Origin: Sequoia sempervirens | Taxonomy: Eukaryota > Streptophyta > Pinopsida > Cupressales > Cupressaceae | Direction: 5' to 3' | DNA: 64,000 nt | Assembly: GCA_007258455.2 (NCBI GenBank) | Contig: VDFB02270651.1 | Coordinates: 699,294,217 to 699,358,216, forward strand | Part shown: positions 11,309-22,081 of the stretch, in pieces | Position numbering within the stretch: the first letter of the stretch is position 1 | Layout of the letters: the number at the start of each line of letters is the position of its first letter | Notes under the pieces: generated by a model | Told to the model about the DNA's origin: nothing | Databases searched by the model: none | Seen by the model: the letters and a program-made list of their open reading frames with translations, nothing else | Made by a program: the position numbers and the translations under genes

Positions 11309-11985
11309 CTACACATATTTAGGAGTCCTAGTAGCAGGTTCTAGTTCATTTTCTTCTTCTATTTCTTCTTCCACTTGTTCTTGTTCTTCTTTTTCTTCTT
11401 CTTCCTTCTCCTTATTTTCTTCAGCTACATGTCCATAGATAGGATCATCAAGTTCAACCTCACATATCTCAATAGGTCTATGTATGTCTTCATCAACTTT
11501 CACATTAGCACTTTCAATAATCTTCCTCAATCTTTTGTTAAAACATTTGTTTTCCTTGTTCGTAGTAGAGTATCTAAGAAAGATTCCTTCATCACATCTA
11601 TCATCAAACTATCCAAGGTTTTCATTCTCTCTTTTAATATAACATCTGCTTCCAAATACCTTAAAATATTTCATAGTAGGAGTCTTACCGGTCCATAACT
11701 CAAAAGTTTTCTTTGTGTTGTTGTGTTTGATCTAAACTCTATTAAGAATATAAATAGTAGTATGTATCACCTCTCTCCAGTATACATCTAGTGCATTTGA
11801 TTCTTTCATCATGGTTCTAGAAGCTTCCTATACAGTCATGTTCTTCCTTTCAGCTACTCCATTTTGTTGAGGAGTCCTTGGAGAAGTAAATTGTCTTCAT
11901 ATGCCATGCTCTTCACATAATACATTAAATTCACCAAAAGTGAATTCTCCACCTCTATCAAATCTTAAAAACTTGATTTTCATAT
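11309..11985 (-). pseudogene. C2 integrase, C-terminal part
   Basis: The preserved end of integrase: FTSPRTPQQNGVAERKN near 11890-11840 with the catalytic Glu, then FKVFGSRCYIKRENENLG, DDRCDEGIFL and KCFNKRLRKIIESANVKVDE. It ends in a very acidic Glu/Gln run (11309-11450) typical of the copia integrase-RT linker. Joined directly to the pre-integrase region, so most of the catalytic core with the first two Asp residues is missing. Confidence 0.82.
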
Positions 11986-12204
11986 TTACTTCAATCTCCA
12001 CTCTTTCTTTTCATGAAGTATTTTGATTCTAGGTAGCCCTTGAACAATCTCCTTTGCATTGATCTTGACTAGGTTATCAAAATTCACATGTCCCATTCTC
12101 TGGTGCCATAACCAACTTTTATTGATTTGAGATACAAGACAATGACCATCAACTCCCTTCAACTGGTAGATGTTTCCATGAGTTCTTCTTCTAGCAGCAA
12201 TCAT
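11986..12204 (-). pseudogene. C2 GAG-pre-integrase domain
   Basis: Carries the conserved NKSWLWHQRMGHVNFDNLVK zinc-binding H-x-H stretch found before copia integrases, then KEIVQGLPRIKI. Instead of the expected CxxC half of the zinc domain it runs into LHEKKEWRLK and a stop, marking the edge of the core deletion. Confidence 0.82.
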
Positions 12205-12530
12205 ATCTCTATTTTTGGATCCTTTTCTAATTTCATAGGTATTGTTCTAAAACACAAGTTTAAAACCATTGCTACACATCTAACCAACACTCAAAAGGTT
12301 ATGCCTCAAACCCTTCACATAATATAAATCATTAGTACTATGCACTCCATCAAAACTAATTGAACCTTTTCCACATATCTTAGCTCCTAAATCATCACCA
12401 AACATAACTAAGCCACCATCATATTTTTCAAGTTTACTGAACTTACTCTTATCTCCAGTCATGTGATTTGAACATCCACTATCAATAAACCAGTAGTGTT
12501 CATCTTGTCTTGCATGAAAAGCGGTAACTA
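12205..12530 (-). pseudogene. C2 aspartic protease
   Basis: Minus strand near 12500-12450 reads HYWFIDSGCSNHMTGDKSKF, the copia protease active site with an intact D-S-G. It continues as KICGKGSISFDGVH and LYYVKGLRHNLLSVG, the usual end. Stops occur between 12280 and 12204. Confidence 0.82.
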
Positions 12531-12539
12531 AGTACCTTC

Positions 12540-13025
12540 CATGCTATTTTTCTTACTCTCTGGAGCTTTCTTGCTTACACATTTTCTAGGGTTAGTGGAT
12601 ATAGATTTACTTTCTAGAGCTAATAATAAGCATTCACTATCATCAACCTCATTCTCAGATTCATCATTAGAAATCCCCACTTCTTCTTTAACATAGTATA
12701 GCTTCTTATATTTCTTATCCTTCCTATCCTTATCCTTATAATCCTTGTTCTTCTTGTGTACAACCCTATTCAGACACCTTCAAGCATAATGACCAATATT
12801 ACCACAACTAAAGCATTTAAAGGGCAACACACCTTTATACTTCCTGGTACCTTTCTTCAGCTTTCTAGTGAAGTTAGCTTCCAATTCATCAACACTGCCA
12901 CTATCCAGTTCCTCTTCAATCTTCATTTCATTAAATGTCATTTCTATCTTTTCTTCCATCTTATCTTCTTTCTAAAACTTTCTCAATTCAAATTCTTGCA
13001 AGGTGTTGAACAAGTGTTCCAATGT
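12540..13025 (-). pseudogene. C2 gag C-terminal part with zinc knuckle
   Basis: Near 12830-12770 the minus strand gives PFKCFSCGNIGHYAxRCLNR, a CCHC knuckle (C-x2-C-x4-H-x4-C), followed by a Lys/Asp-rich stretch (KNKDYKDKDRKDKKYKK). Together with the capsid part at 13499-13026 this forms a normal copia gag, interrupted by stops. Confidence 0.75.
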
Positions 13026-13499
13026 CTACTTCTTAGGATCATACATCTCTTCAATCACTGAGATATTATCATTGTAGCAGTCTGATAGGGTGATTAGGAT
13101 CTTCTCAATTATGTCTTCATTTGATAGTTTTCCTCCTTGATTTCTAACTTCATTTGTAGTAAGTTCAAACCTGTGAAAGAAACTTGTAAATTCTTCAGCT
13201 TCTTCCATCTTTAGATTCAAAAATCTGTGCTTTTCTACTAGCTTCTTTGTTAATTTTACTCTTTCATTTCCTTCATACATGTCTTCCAAATTCTTCCAGA
13301 CCTCATAAGCAGTTTCCAAAGAAAGAAATTTAGCTCGCTCATTTTTAGACAATCTGCTACAAATAGCATACTTTTCCTTCTCATTTTCTTCATAAGCAGA
13401 AATCTCATCTACAATAGTAAGACCACCAGACACGGGTGTATACTTATTCTCAATTTCTTTCCAAGTTTTGAAACCAAGATAAATAATATATCCTTTCAT
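13026..13499 (-). pseudogene. C2 gag, capsid (UBN2-like) part
   Basis: A copia gag segment: YIIYLGFKTWKEIENKYTP, SRLSKNERAKFLSLETAYEV, WKNLEDMYEGNERVKLTKKL, and TSFFHRFELTTNEVRNQGGK followed by EDIIEKILITLSDCYND. Motifs and length fit the UBN2 gag-polypeptide family. The natural start lies slightly upstream, where stops occur. Confidence 0.85.
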
Positions 13500-13605
13500 A
13501 TGTCCCTTCTAGTCATTGTAGTCAGTTCCATTGAACATAGGGATCGCCAACTTATGCACCATCACATCTTCCTTAAGTGGTTAAGCTCTACACCAAGGAA
13601 CCAAA

Positions 13606-13617
13606 GCTCTAATACCA
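13606..13617 (-). other. C2 primer binding site
   Basis: Minus strand TGGTATTAGAGC two bases from the 5' LTR border; one C-to-T change from the initiator-Met primer site TGGTATCAGAGC. Confidence 0.85.
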
Positions 13618-13619
13618 AT

Positions 13620-14014
13620 TGTTAAACAAGTGCAAGAAAACTAAGAGGGGGGATGAACCAGTTGCCACAAAAATTCAAACTTAAAACTCAACACCCTTTA
13701 ATTCCACAACCACACTATTCTATTATTAAGTTATAGCATGAATCAAAGATAATAGAAATTAAATCAACACAATGAACACTATATGTTTACATGGAAAACC
13801 CAATGAGGAAAAAACCATGGTGAGGGTTAACTCACAATATAAAATATTATAAACATAATACAAAGGCTCACTTCTAAGGGCTCACTGCCCAAAAGAGGAC
13901 TCACTATCCAAGTACAAAGGCTCACTACCTACAAATACAAAAGAGAACAAAATATCCACCACAATAATTAATGTACATCGACAGGATTGCATAAACCTTC
14001 AGCTCACTACCTTT
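13620..14014 (-). repeat. C2 5' LTR, first part
   Basis: Matches 1031-1450 of the 3' LTR (tgttaaacaagtg, then ctaagaggggg). It breaks off at 14014 where element G starts and resumes at 35059. It repeats the ggctcactaccta short units at about 13865-13935. Confidence 0.9.
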
Positions 14015-15101
14015 TGTTGATGGTGTTTTCTGCACAGCAACAACTCAGACAGAAAATGATATTCTATCTCTCTTGAAAGATAATCTCCAACGATAAATAG
14101 TTGAAAATCACCCCAAGGTCTCTCGGGTGTTAGGTCATAACAATGCATAAAACAACTCAGATGAAATGTGAAATTGTTGGTAATCACAATCGGACCTTAC
14201 TACAAGCAAACTGAACCCTTTCAATTTATCAGATCTGATAATATGATGATCTTGAATCCTAAATCTAACCGAATAATAAAGAAATTGCAAAAGATAGGGA
14301 TGCAGGGAAGGTAATAAAATCTAAATTACTGAACGGACCAGCAATGCAAATGACATATATCTGGAATGGACCTATCTCAAATAACCAATTCCTGTTCGAC
14401 CCACAAAGCAATCTTACAGAAACAGTGCAATCTTCTGAGGAATACAGATTTTCAAATCATAGACTTGCATCTACAACCGAACTTAAGCACATTTGAATAT
14501 ATGGTCCAGGTTGACTTTACCAGCCTACTACAATCAGATAGTTACTGGGAGTATAGACCAAAGATAGCTACCGACATTCCAAATATGAAATCACATACAC
14601 CATTTATCCAACTAAACTAATTTTATTTCTGAATATTAAACCCTAGATCTTCAAGCAATGTAAAAGATAGAACAAAAGAACCATGCAAGATGAGATAACA
14701 CAAAGGATTTCACTAGGAAAACCACAATGCCTTCAATTGTATTAATCATCAAATGCTGCAACAATTCAACTGTTCTGAATATGATATTTGCTTCAAGAAA
14801 TTTTAAAACTCTAACTATCGCTCCTGCTAATCTCTATTACAGTCTTGCTAATGTCTATTCTGAACTGAACCCCTTACAATGAGGCAAGAATGCCTACTTA
14901 TCAAATTTTCCCCCAAAACATGTCGGCCCAGCCAAACATTTTTACAAAATAATAAAAACTGCCAAAACAGGTCGGCCAAGGAAACAAACTAAGGCACACA
15001 TTTAATGCCATCATCCAAGTCGGCCAAGGCACAGTCCCCAAGGAAGTCCGGTCCAATGCATGCCCTATGATAATAGGGAAGCACAAATCTCGAGATAAAC
15101 A

Positions 15102-17241
15102 TTAACCGCTGCTTCCTTTGTCTTTCCTCCGCGCTGGTGACCCTTGGACCTTCGAGAAAACTCCCTCCAGCTCAGCAATGGGTGGCAATGGCAAAACTTT
15201 GAGCCGGCATTTAATCGAATCAATCCCTTCATTGGACCGCTCAATGGTTTTCTTCCAATCCTTTCTGCTGGTCAGGTATCTATCTATCACTGCCAAATAT
15301 GTAGCTGCATCATCAAGCATATGGCCAGTGACAACCTCATCAGAATCTAGGGGCATAAACCTCATGCCACCATTCCTTCAATTGATCTAAACTTAGGTAC
15401 TTAGGAGCCATCTTATTCCTCCCTGTCATCACTTCAAAAAATGCAATGCAACCATCATAGATTGCAGTAAGGTCGGCATCAATGGTTTTTCTTCATTTCT
15501 GTATCTTTTTCAGGCCTCCCTGCCTGATCTGTAATGCCTCGAACCATTCCCATGGTTCATCCAACCTGGTAGAGGGAAGAATTCATCCTTTTAATTGTTC
15601 CTTGCCGTGCGGAATAATCTTTGTCTGCGTGAGGGAGATGACATCATTCTTATCTTGAGAAGGATGCTCCATCGGCTCTTTTCACCGGTTGCATCGGCCT
15701 TGAGGCCAGGTTTCATATCTTCATCTCAACGGTAAATACGGAACTGCTCATCAACGATGCTGTGGCAGCTTGTGTGGAAGCCTTCATCTTCTCTATGCCA
15801 GAAATTGTTTCCTTCGGCAGAAATCTGGGAGTAGAAGAGGAGGACAGATGGAGGGACTGTAGAGGTTTCATGACCTCTTCCTAAGCTTTTTCCTTAACCT
15901 CTCATTTTCCCTTTTCAATTCTCGCTTTGTCTGAGTCTCCTTCTTCAATCTATCTACAATTACAGCACTTGACCCCTCGAACTCCTCAATGTCTTGTTCT
16001 AGGGAGGCCGGCCCAAGGTTAATGGTTTGGACACTGTAATCCTGGCCTGCTACCTCATCTCTTGTTTTATCTGCAGCAGGGGTGGCGATGTGGACTACAC
16101 GGTTGTGCACTTCATCCCTTTCCACCCGGGAAATTATCCTGGCAGCCTTCTTCTTCTTCCCCTTACCAATCTGAGATAACATTGCATCCCAGTCGAGAGG
16201 AGTGTCCTCTACTATCACCTGTTTCTTCCTTGCTATTTCTTTTTCTAACCAGTCCGGGGCTACAGGGTCTGTCCGGATTCCTTCTGTGTCAGTTTTCCCC
16301 GGGTCCTCTATGGCTTTCTCCTCTTCTGCTACTGTCACCTCGACTTCTTCTTCTTCTGTTGCCTTGTCATCTTCTTTCTCCGGAGGTTGTTCACCCTGGT
16401 CAGTCTCCTCAAATCCCAACTCAGGAAGCACCGGCGATGGAGTTCTAGCGGGGATGCTTTTCTCTGGTTCTGGTGATCCACGGCCCTTCTCACTCTCCAG
16501 AGAGTCCTCGTACTGCACCAAGGGAGAAGTGTGCCTTTCTTCTGTCTCTACCTCGAGCTCAGCAGCCTCACTGAATAATGCTCCTTCTTTAAACGGTTCT
16601 GCCTCTCCGCTGATTTCCTGCTCATCCGGATTCTCCGGTTCTGTTACACTTTGTGGAGGAGAGACAGGCTTGTCCTGTTCAGTGGCTGGCAATATTGGAG
16701 AAGAATCCGTTGGCTGTGCGGCATCCTTTGGGGAAGGGGTTCTAGATTTTCTGGTGTATACTTTGGTCTTCTCCCCTTTGGAGCTTTCCACATCCACAAT
16801 TGGGGGTTCATCCTCCGAAGTCATTTGGCCTTTCTTCTTCGCCACCCTTGCAGTTCTGGCCTTCTTGGCCGGTGGAGGAACATCCCCCTCTTCAACTTTC
16901 TCCGCCTCCTCCTCGTCCGAGGACTTGCTGATAGTCAGGGTCTTCCATCTGCGTTTGCCGATAGGTTTCCTTTTTGCTGCAGGTTGAGTCCCCTTAGGAC
17001 TTCTGACCTTGATTTTGAAGGGAGAGGCCTTGGCTGTTTTCCCTTTGGGGTCCTCTTCCCCGGATTCTTCAGAGGTGGACATGGGGTTGAGATTCCCCAT
17101 CAAGTCAAAAGTGAAGGGTACATTGGCATTTTCCAACACCCATACCTCATGTTTGATCCAAGCAAAGGTAAATTTTAGCACTGGAGCCATTAAGTCCTCC
17201 AACTCTGTCACCTCAGGCTCATTCCAATCAATATCCGCCAC
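15102..17241 (-). pseudogene. G LTR-encoded accessory protein, C-terminal half (3' LTR copy)
   Basis: Unrecognised protein. 17241-15868 gives a charged, low-complexity segment (EDLMAPVLKFTFAWIKHEVW, then Ser/Glu/Lys/Pro-rich stretches with basic patches such as AAKRKPIGKRRWK). It ends in a likely coiled coil (IVDRLKKETQTKRELKRENE). The frame then shifts across a diverged block (15500-15860), and 15365-15102 encodes the last part (VVTGHMLDDAATYLAVIDRY, SRKDWKKTIERSNEGIDSIK). The first codon at 17241 is GTG, not ATG, so this is a continuation of the upstream frame after a TAG, not an independent start. The basic patches could act in nuclear localisation; that is only inference. Confidence 0.65.
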
Positions 17242-17274
17242 TGACCTATCCTTGATGGGCTCATAGACATGGTC

Positions 17275-18756
17275 CTAGACCAGTTTTCCATCATCTTCCA
17301 GCTGATCTAGAATCAGCTTCACATTGTACTGCCTAATTGCCTCTACTGGCAGCCAGGAATACCTTTTCCTTCGTGCATCAAGGTCATCCTTGATGTTGAC
17401 CCAGTAGTCCTCCAAGTCCTCTTTGTGCCTGTATTCCCGGGTAGCCCTTTTCTGTGCCCCCCCGGTGATGTCAAAATTCATTCTCTTTGAATGGAAAGAG
17501 AATCCATAGGCGGCCAATTCCTCACCTGCAGTGTGAGCTGATTGAATGGAAGGGCACATCACATCCATGCCAATCCCAAGAGGGAAGTCACCTCCAAAAC
17601 CAGTTTTATGTTTCTCCCTCTTGACCACCATATCGAACTCACAAATTTGTCTTACGACCTCCAGTAGCACTATGTGGTCAGTGGGATACCTGGGCAATCG
17701 GTAGGGAGCAACGGGGCATCCATCAATCCGGAGATAAGTGAAAGTGGGGAACTGGATGAACCAGGCCCCGTAATTCTTGATCAACCCCCTAGCCCCATCA
17801 GAAAATCTGATGTGCTCCGCATTCTGAAGGGTCCGGGTAATGTGCATGGTGAAGGCATCATTGGCCCTCCTATAATCTCCGTGTCCGAGGTGCAATTCAG
17901 GATAGACCTCATAGATAATATCTTGTCCAAAGGTTCCCGCCGGAGTCAATCCCTTGTAGGGGTAGGAGATGGCCAGTATATACACGATGTAAGAGGACAT
18001 GGTAAACTTCTTTCCTTCCAAAACATTCCTCAGTTGCCTATCTATTTCTGCACTGATAAGTCTTGCCCAGTGGTAATTCATTCCTTGGCCTATCTTGGTG
18101 ATCACATGGACCATCCAATTTTCCAATACCCCGGCGGTTTTAAGTCCGGCCACCCTGCTCAACAGTGTGATGGCGTCATAGATATCCAGCCTGAACTTCA
18201 CCCTGTGCAACTATTTGGGCAATTTGGAGTGGTGAGACTTGGGCTTCTCAAGCCATGAGTTGATAAGCTGTTGAGCCTTAACTGACTCGTTCTCATAATA
18301 CGTGCGAGCAGTGTCAATGTTTAGGGCGCAGACCGAGGGGAGATCCGGCATGCTGAAGGCCCGGGCAATGGAGGCTGGACTGAAATTTTCCAACACTCGT
18401 CCCTCAGTGCTAACTACCATTTGTGTGTCAAAAGCGTACTGCCTAGCACACTCCAAAATCAGCTCGTAGCACTAGACTGCTGGAGGGAACCCTGCCACAT
18501 GTACCAACCCTGAGTTCATCATCCCCTGCCTCAATGCCGACTAGTTTTTCTCAGCAGTTCTCTGTTTGAATTCTTCATAATGCCAGGCACCAACATTGGT
18601 ATCGGACACATCTTCCCACACAGAGGATATCTTACTCTCTGGGACCTGACTCTTCATGTCTAATCTCAATCTTTCTGTCTCGAAAACTACAGATGCCCCT
18701 GCACCACCTTTGGACTTCCCAGCAGCAGCTTTGCTTGATTCAGCCTGCACATCCAA
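17275..18756 (-). pseudogene. G LTR-encoded accessory protein, N-terminal half (3' LTR copy)
   Basis: Same protein as at 31770-33251. Starts with ATG at 18756 after an Ala/Ser/Gly-rich leader (SSKAAAGKSKGGAGASVVFE), then LILECARQYAFDTQMVVSTE, IDTARTYYENESVKAQQLIN, LKTAGVLENWMVHVITKIGQ, HWARLISAEIDRQLRNVLEG and KKFTMSSYIVYILAISYPYK. Three TAG stops (near 18541, 18470 and 18211) sit where the 5' LTR copy has CAG (Gln). The layout resembles accessory proteins of some large plant gypsy elements, with a helical E-x-WM...HWA...SSYIVYILA core, but I cannot name the family. Confidence 0.68.
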
Positions 18757-20072
18757 GAATTGTCATTAAAATTCAACTATTAAGTTCATGTCAATCCAAA
18801 AGGTTAGCACACATCATATAAATCCATTAAAACCAAATGCCAATTGCCAATCTTCTGAGATCTGGAGAAATCAAATAATCCAGGAAAATCGTATAATCCG
18901 GGAAAATACATTATGGGCGGAATTTCGGAGAAATCCGACCCAGACGAACTCCTGCTGCCAAAGCACTATTAGCCATATAAATCATTAATATGCTCGAAAA
19001 ATCGAAGGATAACCATTAGTTTTACTCATTGGCAATCAAGAAATAGGTATAAACAATCATTCCATCAATCCTATCACCGAAATATACAAAAGAATGCAAT
19101 CAGACAGGAAATCCGAAAAAAATCCGGGCGGAACGGATTTTCGCGGACAATATAAAATGTACCAGAAATTAACCCTGTCCGCGGAATAAAAGGAAACCGG
19201 GAAAATCCGGGAACCAGGAAATTCCGTGACGGCCCCAGAAACCCGAAAAACGGCAAAACGTGTAGCAAAACCGGAGCGACCACAAGATCTCCAATACCTA
19301 AGCTCAAATGATCCAAAAACTGACGACAATCACCAAACTCGAATATACAAAGGGTTCCAACTCTCAAAAGCGCTCAAAGGAAGGATCATCACGCTAAAAG
19401 AAGATGCCCTAAATCGAATAACCAGAATTCCGCCATTAAAACCAGAGCAAGCTTTAGGGTTGAAAAATATCAGTTCAAGATTTACCCAAATGCCCTCTAA
19501 TCCTCACGGGACAGGGAAGCCAACATGAAACGGGGCGAAAGTCATTCAAACACAAGATCAAATCATCGCGCTAACTGAAACACCAAGGAAACCCTAAATT
19601 CGCATGGTAACACATCCCGCGCCCAAAACAAACAAACAATACGACCCAAAATTCTATCTAACGTGTAAATATGCAATCAAGCGGATAAATGGAACTCATA
19701 GGGCACGAGAGATGGGCCTCAATAACAAATGGATCAACCTAACTGAATAAATACAAAACCCAAAGTCAAAACACGAGCCGACCCCAAAATTCAACAATGC
19801 CCAGTACAAGAAAACCCCAAATCACCATGCAAGCAAACGGAAGGGCAACGAATACATACCATGGATCAAGACGGGCAGAAATCGAGCTCAGAAAATCAAT
19901 CCACGTGACAACACGTCCAAGCAACGAGATACTAGCAGCAACACTCAAGCAATTCACGCGCAAACAAACCAAGATCAATCCTCAAAGCTCAAACGAAAGT
20001 TCTGAATCGCCAGGGCAGAAAACAAGGAAGCAATCGAAGTTGGAATGAATCAGAAAATGCCCTAAATTTTCC

Positions 20073-20079
20073 CTTATAC
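20073..20079 (-). promoter_or_regulatory. G 3' LTR TATA-like box
   Basis: Minus strand GGGTATAAGGG about 480 bp inside the LTR start (element orientation). The equivalent box exists in the 5' LTR. Position fits a U3 promoter, but the motif is short. Confidence 0.4.
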
Positions 20080-20556
20080 CCGTCTGAACCAAGGTACCTC
20101 AGCCATTAATGGCGAAAAGACATTTCGACAAAGTCGGAAGCAGAGCCCCAAAATTGGATTTGGGAGGAATCGAATCTGGCGAACCACCGATTCACTTATA
20201 CGATCACGAGAAATCGGGGAAAGATGGGACTTTGGCAGAATACGAGGAAATCCGGCTGGACGGGAAAATCGAGATTAGGAAAAAAACCAGAATTAGGAGA
20301 ATAAGCCAAGAAGGCGAGATAAGAACGAAAGGGCGGAAAAATCCGCCAGAGGCGGAAAATCCCGGATCTAGGTGAAAACCCGGACTTGGCCAAAACCTCA
20401 ATTTCAATCAATTGCAACCCCAAGGCAAGGGCAAAGCCAGCAAAACCAACATGTCAAGACCCCAAAATGATAAATCCAATAAAATCAAAGGTCAAAGACA
20501 CAAAAAAAAGGGGGTCCCCACTCCAAGTGGGGCGTGTGTGCAAAAACTGCACAACA

Positions 20557-21508
20557 AATGGCGACTCTGCTGGGGAAATGCTCCTGAGCATTTCGATGAC
20601 AAACTGGAATCAAGAACCCAGAACTCTGGTTTCAACTCAAGTACCTAGCCGTCACCCTAAGTTAAAGCAAAGAAACTCCCAGCCATTCAGACATTCCTAT
20701 ACCAGGGTCCAAGTGTGTGCATGTGCATATCTTACCCACCTTTAGTTGCAAAGAACCAGACTTGGTATGAACAGGCTACGTAAAGATTGACCCTAAATAA
20801 CGGATGAAGCGTGGCTGCCGGTCGAGGGCATTCCACTAAGCCCGGTATGAGGTTATGTTTGTGATCCCCGAACATAGCTCTACTTCGGCCAGTGTCTATA
20901 GCCTCGGTAGAGATATTGAATCTCACGATGAGTTGAAATTCGAACCTCAGAACAATATATTATTATTATTATTTTTATTTTTTTTGATTATTTCTTTTTA
21001 CTCAACTTATTCAACCTGTGAACAGTGAAGTTCACACTTAGGGCTGAGAACCACAGTGGCACTAGAGCAGAAAAAGATTTTTCACCTGTCCAGACCTTAT
21101 AAGGACCTTTTACAACTTCAGGTATATTTAAAGATTAAAGGTATAAGACCCCAATACATTCCTGCTCAGACTGACCAGAAAATCTTCGCCTTACCACAAG
21201 GACAAATGACATAGGCAACAGAATTCATACCATAACATTCTGGAAAAAAGATTAAAGTTTGTAAGGGAAATATCAGGAACATTGGACCTGCTTAGCCACC
21301 ATTATCATACAGATGCACCCACAATCCCACAAGGAGATAAGACCAAAAGCAAGAGCAACGCAAAACAAAACAAACAAACCAAAGCAAACCCATTCTAACC
21401 AAACAAAACCAGCAAAGCGAAAGAGAAACCTACCCTAACCTAAACAAGCAAAACAAGCAAAGAAAGCAACCTAACTAACTATTTACAGGGCAAAGAGCTG
21501 AGAATAGC
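20557..21508 (-). other. G interior, non-coding 3' region
   Basis: About 950 bp between the integrase stop and the 3' LTR. No reading frame is supported and there is no polypurine tract next to the LTR, where one is expected. A T-rich run (20955-21000) and an A/C-rich low-complexity run of caaa/caaag units (21340-21480) are the only compositional features. The LTR-proximal end carries the plus-strand primer-site-like motif listed separately. Confidence 0.7.
20559..20576 (+). other. Plus-strand tRNA-Arg-like primer site at the pol-distal border of G
   Basis: TGGCGACTCTGCTGGGGA begins two bases after the LTR end at 20556. From memory, the 3' end of plant tRNA-Arg(ACG) would give TGGCGACTCCACTGGGGA, so 16 of 18 positions agree; Tat/Ogre elements use tRNA-Arg primers. 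The puzzle is the strand: gag-pol of G runs the other way, with its own candidate primer site at 28486-28503. Confidence 0.55.
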
Positions 21509-22045
21509 TCAAGACTGAAAATAATGTTTAAGATACTGCCCATTAACAGGCAGTGGCATGTCCTCTCCCGTGAGAGTCCTCAAACGAATGGCATTATCTC
21601 CCAGAATTTCAGCAATCTGGTAAGGACCAAGCCATAATCTATCAAACTTACCATGGCTACCTTTCTGATCATGCGGCTTATCCCAATACAGGACAAGGTC
21701 AGAAATCCTAAAGGCTTTGACCTTAGCTCTCCTGTCAAACCATCGCTTGACTACCCCCTGGTGTTTGGTGAATCTTTCAAGGGCATTATCCCGTTTTTCC
21801 TCAAGATGCAACAATTCAGCTAATCTCGCTTCCCTTCTATCACCCTCATCATAAAATTGGTTGATAAACTGCAGAGTTGGGATTTTAAGCTGGATAGGGA
21901 AAACTGGTTCCAGACCGTACACCAAATGATAAGGAGAGGTACCAATGGAGGACTTAACCCGAGTACGATCTGCCCAAAGAGCAAACCTAAGCTGGGTATG
22001 CCAGTCCTTTGGGTTCCTCTCTAACAGTTTTCGGATAACAGTCAA
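21509..22045 (-). pseudogene. G integrase, C-terminal part
   Basis: Continues the frame of 22082-24154 after a single TAG. The stretch upstream of 22045 (NGLAESSNKN) holds the catalytic Glu. It follows with LLERNPKDWHTQLRFALWAD, GTSPYHLVYGLEPVFPIQLK, the long helical RLAELLHLEEKRDNALERF region, WFDRRAKVKAFRISDLVLYW and DRLWLGPYQIAEILGDNAIR. The end TGEDMPLPVNGQYLKHYFQS is the usual finish of Tat-type integrases, with no chromodomain. The domain is complete apart from the one stop. Confidence 0.88.
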
Positions 22046-22081
22046 CAGGTTCTTATTAGAGGATTCAGCTAGACCATTCCC

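Larger units (their letters stand above)
14015..20556 (-). repeat. G 3' LTR (6,542 bp)
   Basis: Begins tgttgatggtgttttctgc and ends aaactgcacaaca on the plus strand, as does the other copy. In the first 190 bp I count four mismatches, but some blocks (about 15580-15780, 16390-16500, 20109-20340) differ strongly from the 5' LTR. Apart from the accessory frame at 15102-18756, 14015-15100 holds no supported gene. The region 18790-20530 is rich in ccgg/aaatcc motifs. Plus-strand open frames such as 16202-16987 are antisense shadows of the acidic part of the accessory protein. Confidence 0.93.

Noticed and set aside
16202..16987. Serine-rich plus-strand open frame of 261 codons (and its twin at 31024-31482)
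   Set aside because: It lies exactly antisense to the Glu/Lys/Ser-rich part of the G accessory protein; such codons read as Ser/Leu/Phe on the other strand. No start context or motif of its own.
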